Shown: positions 23,101 through 35,377, counted from the first letter of the stretch. The stretch: 64,000 nt of DNA from Azadirachta indica (GCA_022749755.1 CM040444.1:13540274-13604273); one strand, 5' to 3'. Notes: generated by a model from the letters alone, not told the origin. A program made the numbers and translations.

Positions 23101-26100
23101 AACAGTTTCTACTATGAATGCATTGATAACTGCATTGTGTAAGTCTGTATCTTTAGCTAACCTTTCTTCCAGATACAGAGTTTAATTAGGAGAAGTTTGT
23201 TATTATTAAAAAAAAGGGAGCAGTGAGTCTTTCAAATATGTTGATGGAGGAGATATTAGGAGTTTCCACAATAAAGATTTCCTTCTCTTCCAGGTTTGTG
23301 AATTATGGTGATTTTTTGTATGCAACTGGATATAAATTTCTGATGAAGTATGAATTGTGGAAAAGTGTGATAAAGTACTGAGAAATGATCTGATGAGACT
23401 AAGTAGCTCTCATGACTTTTAAAGTTTTATTGCAAAGCTTCATGTATATATTAAGTTACCACTTGACCTAAAAACTTAAGCTGTTAGGTATGAGACATAA
23501 TATGGAAATGTGGTGTTACTATGCTTTTTCTGACTTTAATATATGACAACAAAATTTTTATAACAGATGAACTTGCTTTACAGGTGATGGGGATCAATTG
23601 CCAAAGGCGATAGAAGTTCTATCAGATATGAGAAGATTAGAGTTGCACCCGAACATCATCACGTACTCGATACTCTTAGTGGCAAGTGAAAAGTAAGTAT
23701 TCAGTTATGACAATAATGATCATTGATTTAAGATTTGTATTTTACCAATGAACGTTGAACTTTTGAGCATTAATTACATGTTTTGTAGAAAGGATGATAT
23801 TGAAGTTGGCCTCATGCTTCTTTCTCAAGCCAAAGAAGATTGTGTTACCCCTAGCCTCACTATGTTTAAATGCATATTTGGTAAGTTTTTAAGTGTTGCT
23901 AATCAATAGTTTCAATGCTGTCCCTAGATGTTATGTTTCTGTAGTTTCTCTGATCTGGCTTTCATCATGTACTTTCTTTCTTCAAGTTTCAAGTAAAACG
24001 GCATAGATATTATGTTCTTAAACCTATTAATGATGTAAATTTATCTAGCTTTAAATGGCTGTTTGATGATTTTGGATAATCCTTTTTAATGTGATATCTT
24101 TGAAGGCATGTGCTTGCGGAGATTTGAGAAGGCTCGTACCCTTGGTGAGGACATTTTGTCCAACTTAGGAAGACCACAAATTGAAAATAAATGGTAATTT
24201 ATTCTTTGACTCCACAAAATATTCTGTTACACATGCTTTATATTACAAACAGTTGAAAGCAATGAAAGTGGTTGACTATTGACTTATTGTGTGTGATCCT
24301 AGGCTGCATACGTCCAAACTGAAAGGCCTTCTTGATCTCATGTGTAATTACCCAAAAAGTGACTGCATTATGCAGTTGCAAACTGATGAATTCCTGTATG
24401 TTTTAAATTCTAGCAAAATGAAAAAGTGTAATGATAAGGGGACGATCTCTTGATCTTGTGTCTATATATATATATACATATATTGTTAGATGGCTTTAGT
24501 GGGTATGGTAGAGTCTCAGAAAAAATTACATTTTCTTGATTGAGCCGCTTCCAAAAGTTAGATAACACCAGAAAATTGGCGTTGACTAATAATTCTTCAG
24601 TTTATTTTCATATCTTGTGTTTTTCTCTGAGAGTTTTAAAAGATTATATTATATTGGTATAATATTGTGCAGTGAATTCTGAACAAACTCTTATTTCCAC
24701 TTTCAGGACATCACTGGCTTTAATGGTCTACCGTGAAGCAATTGGAGCTGGTACAACACTTACCATGGAAGTTGTTTCACAAGTTTTGGGATGCTTGCAG
24801 CTTCCTTATGTTGCCGACACAAGAGACAGACTTGTAGAGAATTTGGGAGTTAGTACTGACTCAGCAAGGCGCTCTAATCTCTGTTCGCTGATTGATGGAT
24901 TTGGGGAGTATGACCCTCGTGCTTTTTCATTACTAGAGGTCTGTAGGGAGCTGAAATACAATATTCACCTTCTATGAATTTGTCTTTATTACATAAAATT
25001 GGTTAAAAATTATCCTAGATTGTCATGAATTGATAGGAAGCTGCTTCTCTTGGAATTGTTCCGTTCGTATCCTTCAAAGAAAGTCCTGTTGTTGTTGATG
25101 CAAGAAAGCTGGAGATTCATACTGCTAAGGTGAGTTTGGCTCTGCAGCATCTTGCAATTTACTGATCCTAGACTGATATTTGTTGTCATATTTTTATCTT
25201 AGTTAAGATTTTCTGTTTGTCTTCATCAGAAACATTTTGCACTTTAAATTTAATGACAGGGTATAGTAATATCTCTCCAACTATTTTCTATTTATAATTC
25301 TTCCATGACCTTTTCAAAAACTTTCAAGAGTTCTTATATCTTAAGGCTAAACCTTCATCAAGTGCAGGATATTTTCTGCTTCATAATTTACTTCATTTCT
25401 CTGTTTCTTTTTCTGTTTTTCCTACTCATAATTCCTCATCTTCATTATCTGTAATCATGTACATTACATCCCTTACCTTGGTTGAACATAATATACTTGT
25501 TAGCTTGAATATATTCGAAAAGAAAAAGAAAACAAAAATAATAAGGACCCTGTTGTTTGTGCTGTGGTAGAGAAGATAGGCACAAATATGGTTCACGATT
25601 TCATTAAGTCAAATGTATATGATTTTAATTTTTTGTTATTAAACATGCCAGGTGTACTTCTTAACGGTACTTAAAGGCCTCAAGCATCGACTTGCTGCTG
25701 GTAATGTTATCCGTAGTTATTTTTCGCTCTCGGATGTATATTCACTTCCAAGTTAGTTTCTAGGGGATAGTTATTGGATGGATTTGAATCCGCGGAAATC
25801 ATGGAAAAGTAAAAAAGTAAAAACTATGTGCTTCATATTGTTGTTTCAGAGGATTAACTATTTTTGCAAGTTTTATGTAATATCATGGGGTCTATTGACA
25901 AGGAAGTCTCTTAGTTGAGAATCCATTTTTCAGTCTTACATCACTTTCTATATACTTTCTCTTATTGTTTTTCTCTTCAGATGCTGTTTGTGTGCTGTAT
26001 AATTAATTATTAAATGATCAAATAATAGATAAAAGATTGGGCAGAAAAGAAAGGATAGCAAGTGACAAGTTTTACTTTATATTAGAATGGTTTCTAACTC

Positions 26101-27365
26101 CTGTTAATAATTCTTACCACTCCAAATTTTGACAGGGGCAAAATTACCCAATGTAACCATTTTACTGCCTGTGGACAAGACACAAATCATGTCTGTGGGA
26201 GGAGAGAAAACTATCAATCTCGCAGAAAGGTGGGAACAGCAATTTGTGAGTTTAGTATGTCATGATATCCATTTTTTCTTCTTTTTCTCCCCCTGGCCCC
26301 CAAAAGTTCGAATTTTGGAAAACAGCTTGTATGGCTCTATATTTCATTAAGTATGAACAAGTAACCAAGTTAGTTAAAAACAATGGGTAGTTAAAACAAA
26401 GAAATTTTATAGCTTGTGAGGGTCTTGCGTGGATTCCAGAGACCAAATAATTGCCATAAGATACTATTGGCCTATAAACTCTGTAGGTGTGTAGGATAAT
26501 TTAGGAGTAATTTCTGTGATTGGTGAAATAAATTGGGAAAATATAAGTTTCTGTCTTTGCTCTGATTTTAGGTTGATTTAATTGGTGTATTAATTATAGG
26601 CTGTTTTGATTAGCTTCCTTTTTGAGATATATTGTTGTATACATCTTGATTCTCTTGATTCTTTCCTTAGTTATTTTTGCCTATAAAGGCAGAATCCTAT
26701 ATACTGTAAAGGTGAGAAATACAATTTCATAATTCTCAATATCTTTGACAAACTCAAAAATTTTTAACATTCAGATGATCAAATTGATGAACATGATGTA
26801 GAAAAATGTATGTTATATTATTGAGGTATTGATTTGTAATTTCTTGATGGTTTTACCCCAAAAAAGACTTTTTTGGCATTAGATCCTAATTGTGGAGTTT
26901 GAGAACTTGTCTGCTGCCAATAGATCTCATAGGACTTCCCATCATATTTAGTTCACACAAATTTCGTACTCCAGTATTTTGATTGCAACTCTGCTAATTT
27001 ACATTCTACTTTATACTTCTATAAAATGGATTCATGCACTCTAGTTTTAAATCTCTGCTCTTATTATGCCACCATGTGTCTCAAACAGAATGAATGTATT
27101 TTAAGTGATTCCGAATTTTAATTGTTTGGTTAACAGGACCAGCCAAGCAATTGCAGCATTATTGAGAAGGCTAGGACTAGCTTATCAAGGGAATGAATCT
27201 TATGGGAAAATCAGAATTAATGGGCTTGCCTTAAAAAGATGGTTTCAACCGAAGCTTGCATCTCCGTTCAGTGGTAAACCAGGAGAGCTAAGATCCCTGC
27301 AATTGGGAAAAGAAATCACTCATCAGCAAAGGAATATTCGAACTGGCAATTTCTATTTGGAGTAG
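17129..27365 (+). CDS. MRL1: MRL1-type chloroplast pentatricopeptide repeat protein, with a frameshift in exon 2
   Basis: MRL1 (At4g34830 in Arabidopsis) is a chloroplast PPR protein that stabilises the 5' end of rbcL mRNA for Rubisco large subunit production. Twenty exons were traced: 17129-17437, 17801-18985, 19136-19370, 19575-19638, 19724-19868, 19977-20092, 20574-20702, 20852-21025, 21098-21262, 21847-21987, 23039-23138, 23584-23692, 23789-23880, 24106-24193, 24303-24395, 24707-24938, 25037-25129, 25652-25700, 26136-26229 and 27137-27365. The N-terminus is transit-peptide-like, followed by a hydrophobic segment (VLLVAALVTVTAVTVTYF). Exon 2 encodes a low-complexity linker with five 39-residue repeats. 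Exons 4-14 encode successive PPR motifs (VHTYGALIDGCAKAG, VVFNALITACGQSG, PTVSTMNALITALC). The C-terminal domain (RINGLALKRWFQP, QQRNIRTGNF) is MRL1-specific. Summed exons equal 3,842 nt, one short of 1,281 codons, because one base is missing at 18754/18755. It may be a pseudogene allele or a sequence error. Confidence 0.92.
17160..17168 (+). promoter_or_regulatory. Telo-box-like motif inside MRL1 exon 1
   Basis: AAACCCTAA lies about 30 bases after the ATG, coding part of QTLTLTT. Telo-boxes usually lie near the transcription start of growth-related genes; here it may simply be coding sequence. Confidence 0.3.
18173..18756 (+). repeat. Five tandem 117-bp coding repeats in MRL1 exon 2
   Basis: Copies start at 18173, 18290, 18407, 18524 and 18641 with an exact 117-bp period and no internal indels until the end of copy five. 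Each encodes a variant of TVLPEPTVNIEPTASLIPEN, then a charged stretch and LHHKLIEE. It is an acidic, Pro/Glu-rich linker between the transit/hydrophobic region and the PPR domain. Divergence between copies shows that the expansion is not recent. Confidence 0.92.
20341..20365. repeat. (AT)n microsatellite in an MRL1 intron
   Basis: Pure TA run in the intron between exons 6 and 7. Confidence 0.9.
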
Positions 27366-29287
27366 AGGCAAATGTTTGTGCCTGCCAGCAGGGAAACAAG
27401 TTGGCATGTTCTCTTTTATGGACTTTTTCATACACGACTTGTTCTCTAACCCAATCCAGCTACAAACTCGGTATCCTTCAAAATTGTGAATAGATGCAGA
27501 AATTTTCTTCATAATTTCTACAAAATTGGTGAATTTATGAGTAATAAAGGCGGACGATGAACAATTGAAAGGAGCTGTGAATGTTCGATGCTTCTCCAAG
27601 TGAGAAGAGGCACCTGTTGCACATTTCAAGAAGCACAATAAATCATGAGGTCATGATCGTCATTGAAACACCAAATGTCTTTGTTCTTTCTGGAAATTAC
27701 TTCAGGTGCAAAACTTTTCACTGTTTATGTAATGTAAGTAATGTGTCTTATGCATTTTACACAATATAAAATGTAAAAAGATGTAGCCTCTTGTATAATT
27801 AGAGGTTGCTAGTGTCATGGAGCTAACATTACAGTTGCTAAAAAGGTCTGGAACTTTTCTGCAACTATGGTGATGTAATTTTTGTAAACCACTTTTGGAG
27901 TTGAATGAAATTTTAGCAAATTTCAAGAACGTCATAAAAGTCTTAAAAGTCTTTGCTTTTATTTTGTTTGCGTTTTAATTGCTTATCTTTATCTGCTTCA
28001 ACATGACATATATATAATTCTGAGCATGTTTGAAATTTGTGAATGGTGAGTGAAGCTGTACAGAAGATTGACAACTGAGTTGTCATTGAAGGAACCCCGG
28101 TTACAGGAAGAATTCACATGCCTTTGCCAATGAAATAGACCAACATCACCACTCTTGAGCCTAAGGTGCAGCAACCCTAGATGTTCTATTTGAATTTGAA
28201 GTCATTAATCATTATCCAATTAAAAACCCAAGCTGCTAAAGGTAGTGGACTGGAATTGGATGGCAAACAAAAGCTACTGCATGTGATCTTGTTAGTGCTG
28301 TACAGAAAATTGCATATGAAAGTCATATGAAGTTGTACCTATATTCTAAAACATTAACTTTTGTTCAATTTTCAGCTGACTCTGTTTCCTAACTTAGAAG
28401 ACAAGTCATTATGTTATAGTTATTGATAATGCAATTTTAATGAACAAGCATGTGGTAGTTTCTTTTTCTTTTCCTTTTTGGTAAAATATCAGGGAAACCA
28501 GAATTTGTGCTTTCTCAACCCCAAGATTTACAGAGTTTGTGTAATTGTAATACCAACTTGCTGTACCAAACAAGCAGAATGGTTTATTGGAAACTGGCAT
28601 ACTGATATCAAGATGGACCTTTCCACTTTTAGAGATATTAAAAATAAAATAAAATTAAAAATCAGCTCCTGGGTTTGATGAGTATTTTAAGTTACCTGTG
28701 CTGTTGCCATTGAAATTCTGTGCTACTCAATTGATTGTTGCCTTACCTGTTGTCAAACGTTAAAATTCTGTAGCCATGAGTTTGCTTGAGTCCTTTTTTT
28801 TTTTTGACAAATGATCAGAAGAGCAGAACAGAGCTAGTCCTAACAATTTTACTGTATTCCATTTGTTCAGTCTCTGTTAATGTTTTATTTGACTTGATAG
28901 AGCAACAGCAAAAGATTATCATAATAAATGTTAACCGTTATGCTTCATTTCCTCCTCAATGAACAATCAACTTGTTATAGATCAACGCAATTTGGGACAA
29001 TACAATATTTACCAACTAACTTTGCAAAGTGTACCAGAAACTCACTTTACAGTACAATTTCTCACAGAATTAACCATATCAATAAAGCTGATGGTGGACA
29101 GATACAGAAGATTTTAGAAGCAAAATAGAAAAAATCTTCATTACATTAAGTTTATGGGAGAGCAATTAATTTTTCTTAGCCCATTTAATTATAAACAAGG
29201 TTAGTGCAAGTTTTCCAAACTCCATTAATTAGGAGCAAAAAAGAACTAAGAAATAAAAGAAGCCAGTCAAAACTGTAGAGAATTCCT
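27366..29287. other. Intergenic, 3' of MRL1 to the first SAUR
   Basis: Begins with the MRL1 3' UTR. No intact gene. A patch at about 28050-28180 reads like an eroded coding relic (EAVQKIDN, VVIEGTPVTGRIHMPLP with stops) that I cannot identify. The last part is the 3' flank of the minus-strand SAUR and recurs after other subtype-A SAURs (ACAAGGTTAGTGCAAGTTTTCC...AGGAGCAAAAAAGAAC). Confidence 0.5.
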
Positions 29288-29578
29288 TCACAAAGCATTA
29301 CTCAATTTAGAAGTGATATTGATGAATGCATCTTCTCTGCATGGAATTGTCAGACCATCCATTGGATGATTGAATCCGAACTCTTCCTCTGCCCTGTTAA
29401 GTAAATCAACAAATGAAGGATGGTTCAAGTAAGATATCGGAACCACAAATCGTGTCTTCTGGAGTTCTCCAACGTACACTGCTACATGGCCTTTTGGAAC
29501 ACCACCTGACTGATTACTAGCCTGCAGTTTCAGAATTTGCTTGGCATTTTGAATCATTGATGGCAGACGGATACCCGT
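29288..29578 (-). CDS. SAUR: SAUR auxin-responsive protein, subtype A, canonical start changed to ACG
   Basis: SAUR proteins are small auxin-induced regulators of cell expansion; many inhibit PP2C.D phosphatases and so activate the plasma-membrane proton pump. The full core is present: [41 protein letters not shown] and [11 protein letters not shown], ending SKLSNAL. The conserved SAUR start (MGIRLPSMI) reads ACG-GGT-ATC-CGT-CTG here, so the usual ATG is lost. Translation may begin at the internal ATG at 29557 (89 aa) or at the ACG at 29578, which has A at -3 and G at +4. No introns, as usual for the family. It is first in the alternating A-B array. Confidence 0.85.
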   Translation of the reverse strand, partial: TGIRLPSMIQNAKQILKLQASNQSGGVPKGHVAVYVGELQKTRFVVPISYLNHPSFVDLLNRAEEEFGFNHPMDGLTIPCREDAFINITSKLSNAL

Positions 29579-31203
29579 GATTACTACTGAACTGAAGTGG
29601 AAAACAATGGATAAAATCTAAGTGGGTTTTGGCTGAAAGACTGAAGTTTGGAATAAAACTGAGTAGATAAAGAAGAATGAAGACCTCGGAGCTTGAAGGG
29701 CTTATCTTATGCTACATATTTATACTGTTATGAAGAGTGGGGCGCCATATTTTTCCAGTAAAGCCAAATAAGAATATGTGGTCAGCACGCAGAATTGGCA
29801 CCTTAAAAGTTCACATGGGTTTGCTCACTTGTCTCTCATATTTATCCACTAATTTATGGCTCAAAAGACCCACTTTTTCTTCTTGCTTTTGAAGTCATGG
29901 TTCCTAAAATCAAAGACCCCACTTGCCCCATGCAATGCCACACCAGATAACATAAACTGAGAATGAAGAGTAACAAATCCATGTGATGGGCAACAAACGC
30001 GCAATATGGAAGATGATATAGAACATACTTTGGGCCACTATATGTATATTCTATTATGGATCAATGCTTGACAGATTGGAAATTTCATGTACATTAAACC
30101 GACCGTTGTCGTACATCTTTGTAGTTTTTAATCAGCCAGATGATATGTCAGTACAGAACAGTCCTACAGAGAATTAATGTAGATGACCTGTTGCTGCTGT
30201 GTGTAGATATATAGTATATACGGAATACGGTGGGCAATACAATTAAAGTGTTGGATTGTGGTGTACACTGCTTCCAATGTGTTTCCCCTTTTTATTAGAA
30301 AGTTGTACATAGTTGTCTATGAAGTTAGAAATGCGTTTGTTATTTTTCCAAAATCTATTTTCAGTATTTTAAGTCTGTAGTTTAATAAAAACAATTTATA
30401 ATCAAGATGTGTCTTCAATACTAGAATATCAAATAGTCTGTTCATAATTTTTTCCAAAAGTTCTGCCAAATATAACCATAAGATTTGTTTCCACTATCTT
30501 TAGACTTAATTATTGTCAGTTAATTTGTTTAAATTATAAATTTGAGATGTGTAAAATTAGCTATCACTACATTGCGAATTAATGTGTATTATCTTCTCAG
30601 GATATTTTTTTTTTACATCCTCAATGATAAGCTTTTCACAAAATATATATTATCCAATCTTCTGAAAAAATAAATAAATAAAGAAAATATATGCATTATA
30701 TTACAAGACCTTATAATTAAGTGATTCAAATTCTATAAAATGGAAATTGGCGATCCTTATAAATTTTGAGAAATCTTATCACTTTGGAAGACCAGATTTT
30801 AGTGATCATTAGTCATGAACTTGTAGAATCAAATTTATCAGGTCCTTCATGTATGTTTATATATAAGATATGAAGTTTCATGTTCACTGATCCCCTCTTA
30901 ATTTTTAACATGCATGTCGCCAACTAAATATAGGCTGTAGTTTTCCAATCCAACGAGTATTTGAATGCATATACAAAGTAGAAAGTACTCCATCAACATG
31001 CTCAAAAGTCAGGAACTATCTCAGTTAAAGAATAAGATAATGAAAGAACTTTATTTCAATTTATCTTTTGAAGCGATAGAAGTTTATGTTTCTGTCACTC
31101 ACATGCGGGAAAATTTTGTACAGGGGTTTTTCTACAGTTTCTCTAATCTAGTGAGCTACAAATTTATAGCTAGCCAGTCAAAATTGTGGAGGATTTCTCG
31201 TTG
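29579..31203. other. SAUR spacer with upstream conserved block
   Basis: Upstream of the subtype-A SAUR and downstream of the next copy. Holds the conserved block at 29810-29830 (listed separately). No gene is supported; the 80-codon frame at 30965-31207 has no features. Confidence 0.5.
29810..29830 (-). promoter_or_regulatory. Conserved SAUR upstream block, copy 1
   Basis: TTCACATGGGTTTGCTCACTT, about 232 bases upstream of the canonical start position. Closely related words recur at the same distance upstream of the other SAUR copies. The preceding TCAGCACGCAGAATTGGCACC is also shared. Confidence 0.5.
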
Positions 31204-31491
31204 TTAATGTAACCGAGAAGTGAGATCAATGAAAACATTTTCCTTGCATGGAATTGTTAGACCGCCCATTGGATGATTGAAGCCAAATTCTTCCTCTGCA
31301 CGGTTTAGCAAGTCAGCAAATAAAGGATGATTCAAGTATGATATTGGGACCACAAATCTTTTTCTTTCGATCTCTTCAACGTAAACTGCAATGTGGCCTT
31401 TTGGAACATCAGGTTGATTTCTACTAGGAACATGCTGCCTTTTCAGCATTTGCTTGGCACTGAGAATCATGGACGGCAAACGGATACCTAT
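31204..31491 (-). CDS. SAUR: SAUR auxin-responsive protein, subtype B, canonical start changed to ATA
   Basis: Same family role as the other SAURs. The frame contains [55 protein letters not shown] and [11 protein letters not shown], ending LTSRLH. The canonical start position reads ATA-GGT-ATC-CGT-TTG-CCG-TCC, so the ATG has become ATA, while the intact sister at 37578 has ATG in the same context (TCTGAAATGGGT). The first true ATG in frame is at 31470, giving an 88-aa product that lacks the first seven residues. The C-terminus is three residues shorter than the sister (RLH against RLHYAS). VGE is changed to VEE in the core. It may be a weakened gene or an early pseudogene. Confidence 0.8.
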   Translation of the reverse strand: MGIRLPSMILSAKQMLKRQHVPSRNQPDVPKGHIAVYVEEIERKRFVVPISYLNHPLFADLLNRAEEEFGFNHPMGGLTIPCKENVFIDLTSRLH

Positions 31492-34089
31492 TTCAGATTT
31501 TGAGTGAAAAATCAGTGAGAAAACAAAAACGAGATTCTGAGCTGCTTGTAAATTGTAGCGGGGTCCCAGGGAAAATTTGGAGTTTTTGAGTTTTTGAGTC
31601 CTTGAATATGTCTATAAGACTCTGGAGACAGAGTGATGAGCTATATTTTTGCAATAAATTAATGCAACTAGTTACATGCGGTTAGCAGACTGGCTACTAG
31701 GTAATGTCAAAGGACCCGCCACAATCAAAGCTCACATGGCTTCGCTCATTAAGCTATCTCTTTAATTTTATCTATCCAGAAAAGACAATATCGACCGAGT
31801 TGCTTTTGTGAAGTCATCGTCCGTTTGAAACTTTTCCCAAGACTTGTCACAAATTGAGGCCATAAAAACCAAGCAACGGTACATACATTGAAAATTGAAG
31901 AGGCAATTAAAAACCAACATATTCATGTGAGTTGTCACTGTTAGTGCATATTTAAGCATAGACTTATTAACTCTCCCGGCTTCCAAAAACCTACTTATTG
32001 GTATGCAGTGGACTGCTATATGGATATCAATGCATGACTTATGTTCTGGATTACATATGCATATGAAATGCTTTTGCTAGATAATTGAGTTAAGAGTACC
32101 TTTCAGAATGTCATGCAATATATTTCTGTCTGCATGTTCTATCCTTTAATCAATGAACCTGACTTTATGACTAGGTTTTGTTGCTATTGCAAATGGTTCA
32201 TCTGGTTAGTTTTTGATTTTCAAAATGCCTCAATTCAAAATTATATAAACGAAAAATTTATTTTATATAAATTATTTGACTTAGTAAGACAATCCATGAA
32301 TCATTTTGATTGATATTAATTTTAATACTTTATTAAGCAGTTAGTAACTTTTGAAAAAAAAGTATCATCGTAAACATTAAGAAAGATTTCTTGACCTATG
32401 TGATCTTTGTTTATTAGATACTGGAGGCCGGATAACATGCAAAAAGAAGAGTAAAAGCAACAAATTAAGAATTCTGATACGAAGCTGATCAGTGGCGTCA
32501 CACACATACAAATTTTGCAGTAAATTAATGCGCATTATATTCAGTTGCGGCTATGTTATTGCCATTTTTTATGGCAATTATTTTACAGGCACATGCATGA
32601 ATCTACTAATATATATATATAATCTCATCTCAAATTTATCTATTTATTTCATTATTAATTGGCTATTAATTTCACTGCAATCACATGCAGGCATTACTAG
32701 GATAAGTTGAAGTGCATGGGCATGTTGAAAGGGTGCTGAAAGCAGCAGATTTTACTAGATTTCATGCAGCTAGCTAGCTGCAGCTGCTATTGGTTAAAGG
32801 TATGGGCAAAGCACATGCACATACAACAAGAAAAAACCAATTACATGGTTTCAAAGTTCCAAGCATGGTGATGCTTGTTATCATGATATAGAATAAGAAA
32901 GAGTGAAAGTAAACACGTGAATCTTGATGAATTTTCAGATCTAGATAAATGAAAATATAACTTACTCTTTGGAATTTGATTCAGTAACTGATTCCAAGAA
33001 CATGCTCATAGAAACTCTTCACAAACATGAAAAACAGTGGGCGGATTTACTAAAGGTAGCATATAATTGTGGGACGAAGTATTATTCTAAAGGACTGATA
33101 ATACAGTATACAGTTACACACTACAATAATTTTTGTAATGCAAAGACAACGTGCATGTTGCTAGCCAGCTACGTCAATGCTAAATTACACTTATATGTAC
33201 TTGCTCTTGTGTTAATACTCTTGTATTTCTGTTACTTCCTTCGATCTGATCAGCATGCTGAGTTGATACTTTGTTTTGAAAGTAGCATTAAATTTTTATA
33301 CATATTAAACTTGGGGTGTTACACTTTTACATTAATAAATTAGATAATATCATTGAGGTGTTTCAGTCATGAATTACAAGTCTTGGAATAATTGCAATTT
33401 ATCGTATCTTAATTCGATCGATATGAGGTATATACGTGTGTGTGGATAGTCTGTTTACTAGGATAAGATCTAAAACTGATAGATTATCATATCTCACATT
33501 ATTGATAAGGATAAGTTCGGGTTAGATCATAATTTTGAGGTTCTTTTAATCATGCAGAAGAATTTTTTTATGGTAAAGTCCAAAAGCAAATATCTATCCT
33601 AATTGAATGAGAAAGTATGATTGTAGTACTATTGAGATTAGAAAATGTTTTACTCCAATACTTATCACATTCAAATAAAAATAAGTAAACTTAAATTATA
33701 GAAAAATGGGAATAATTAAGTTATACAATCTAAATTTAAAAATTCACTATAATTGATTGCGAAAGACCAATGCCTTACTATAATAATCTTCAGGAAGAGG
33801 GAAAAACTTTTAGATATGTCCCTACATTTTGCAAAATATCACTTTACATTTTGTAATTTTCTCATATTTATTAGAAAAGTCCTTATTATAATTTTCATAT
33901 TAATTTTACATGGAGAGATCATTGATAGAGCCGAAAAGGAATATTCCCATATATTTGTCATTGATGTTTGATGGGAAAGCAATTTACCTTTCTCGATCAG
34001 CCCACCATATGTATCAGAAAAATTATAGACAAGGTTAATACAAAGTTTCCAACTCCAATTATTAGGAGCAAAAAGAACAACAATATAAA
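31492..34089. other. SAUR spacer with a duplicated block
   Basis: Contains the conserved upstream block at 31730-31750 and a longer duplicated block at about 32400-33065, recognisable by GGAGGCC(A/G)GATAACATG, the GGCAAT...ACAGGCACATGCA stretch and GAAAAACAGTGGGC(A/G)GATTT. Related copies lie near 38400-38680 and 47640-48150, and inverted near 50700-51320. A 124-codon frame at 32969-33343 starts inside this block but the frame is not kept in the other copies. 33985-34085 matches the 3' flank of the subtype-A SAURs. Confidence 0.5.
31730..31750 (-). promoter_or_regulatory. Conserved SAUR upstream block, copy 2
   Basis: CTCACATGGCTTCGCTCATT, about 240 bases upstream of the canonical start position of the subtype-B SAUR. 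It is preceded by GGACCCGCCACAAT, shared with other subtype-B copies. Confidence 0.5.
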
Positions 34090-34800
34090 ATTGTAAAACT
34101 CACTTTTATATAAATTGTATTATATCTATGAATAGTACGTATCATATATAAACTTCGAAATATACTGAAAGTGTACCTATTCTTTTTTTATTTTCTTTAC
34201 TAATTAGGTTAATATTAAATAGACAAAATTTAAATTAAGACAATGATTAGTAAGTGAAGAAATTTATAGAATAAATTATAAAATGTATATGAAAAAGGAA
34301 GAGGAAGAAACTACTATAAATACGTCAACCCTCTAATTATTTTATTCCATTCTAAAATCATCCTTTGAAAACTTCTGTAAAGAGAGAATATTTGTTTTTT
34401 CTTTGTAGTGTTTATTCTTCATTTAGAATTATTTCTTTTGAAAACTTCTGTAAAGAGAGAATATTTGTTTTTTCTTTGTAGTGTTTATTCTTCATTTAGA
34501 ATTATTTCTTTTATTACGAGAGAGTGTAAAAAAATCATATTTAGAGAGTTGTTCTATCCTTATATTTTAAGAGAAAAAGAGTTGCAATTCATATTTTATT
34601 ATAGTGAAATACTCTTATATTTGTTCGTAATTTTAAGCCTAATTTATTTAAAGATTTTTCACGTAAAATACTTGTTTTGATTTATTTTGCTGTTTTGTTT
34701 TAATATAACATATTAATAAAATCTCTAAATATTGTTATGATTTAATAGATGGTTATACTTTTTACATAATATTTATTTTATTGTTATTTCAATTTCACCT
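34090..34800. mobile_element. Possible Copia-type solo LTR interrupting a SAUR 3' flank
   Basis: About 0.7 kb of AT-rich DNA separates the conserved 3' flank of a subtype-A SAUR (ends near 34085) from the gene itself (34901). It has a TATA-like CTATAAATA near 34314 and an LTR-like 3' part (CACGTAAAATACTTGTTTTGATTTATTTTGCTG). It includes a perfect tandem duplication of about 73 bp (34364-34509). No coding region. Ends and target duplication were not resolved, so this is a tentative call. Confidence 0.3.
34364..34509. repeat. 73-bp perfect tandem duplication
   Basis: Two head-to-tail copies of a unit beginning TTTGAAAACTTCTGTAAAGA and ending near ATTTAGAATTATTTC, with no differences seen, so the duplication is recent. 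It lies inside the putative solo LTR. Confidence 0.85.
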
Positions 34801-34900
34801 TAGTTGCATATACTACGACCACTCATTATTTCCTAACAAACAGAAAAAGAAAAAGCCCCATTAAAACTATATATGTTCGATCAGCTATTTAATTTGTTCA

Positions 34901-35165
34901 CTACAATGCATTATTCAATTTAGAAGTGAGATTCAGAAATGTGTATTCTCTGCATGGAATTGTAAGACCACCCATTGGATGATTGAATCCGAACTCTTCC
35001 TCTGCTCGGTTTAAGTAAATCAACAAATGAAGGATGGTTCAAGTAAGATATCGGAACCACAAATCGTTTTTTTTTTGGGAGCTCCCCAACGTAAATTGTT
35101 ACATGGCCCAGTAGTCTAAGAATTTGGTTGACATTAAGAATCATTGATGACAGACGGATAACCAT
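34901..35165 (-). pseudogene. SAUR pseudogene, subtype A (core deletion and +1 frameshift)
   Basis: Starts MVIRLSSMILNVNQIL, then jumps directly to GHVTIYVGE: about a dozen codons corresponding to the QASNQSGGVPK segment of the first SAUR are missing. An extra A after GACTTACTTAA... shifts the frame at VDLL, so the conserved [12 protein letters not shown] reads in another frame and the product ends aberrantly. In the shifted frame the normal end (KLNNAL) is still visible, with its stop at 34901-34903. Two independent lesions make function unlikely. The upstream block at 35378-35397 is still conserved. Confidence 0.88.
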
Positions 35166-35377
35166 GTAAACGATGTTTTCGTTGAAATATTTATTGAAGC
35201 TTGGAATGAAAATTGAGTGGGTGAAGAGGAGTGAGGACCTTGGAGTTTGAAGGGCTTAGCTGCTTACCTTATGTTATAATTACAATGATTATAATGTTAT
35301 GAAATGGTGGGTGCCATATTTTTCCAGTGAAGCCAAATGGATTTGCGGTCAGCATGCAGAATTGGCACCTTAAAAGT

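Noticed and set aside
32969..33343. 124-codon open frame in the SAUR spacer
   Set aside because: It starts within a duplicated block whose other copies do not keep the frame.
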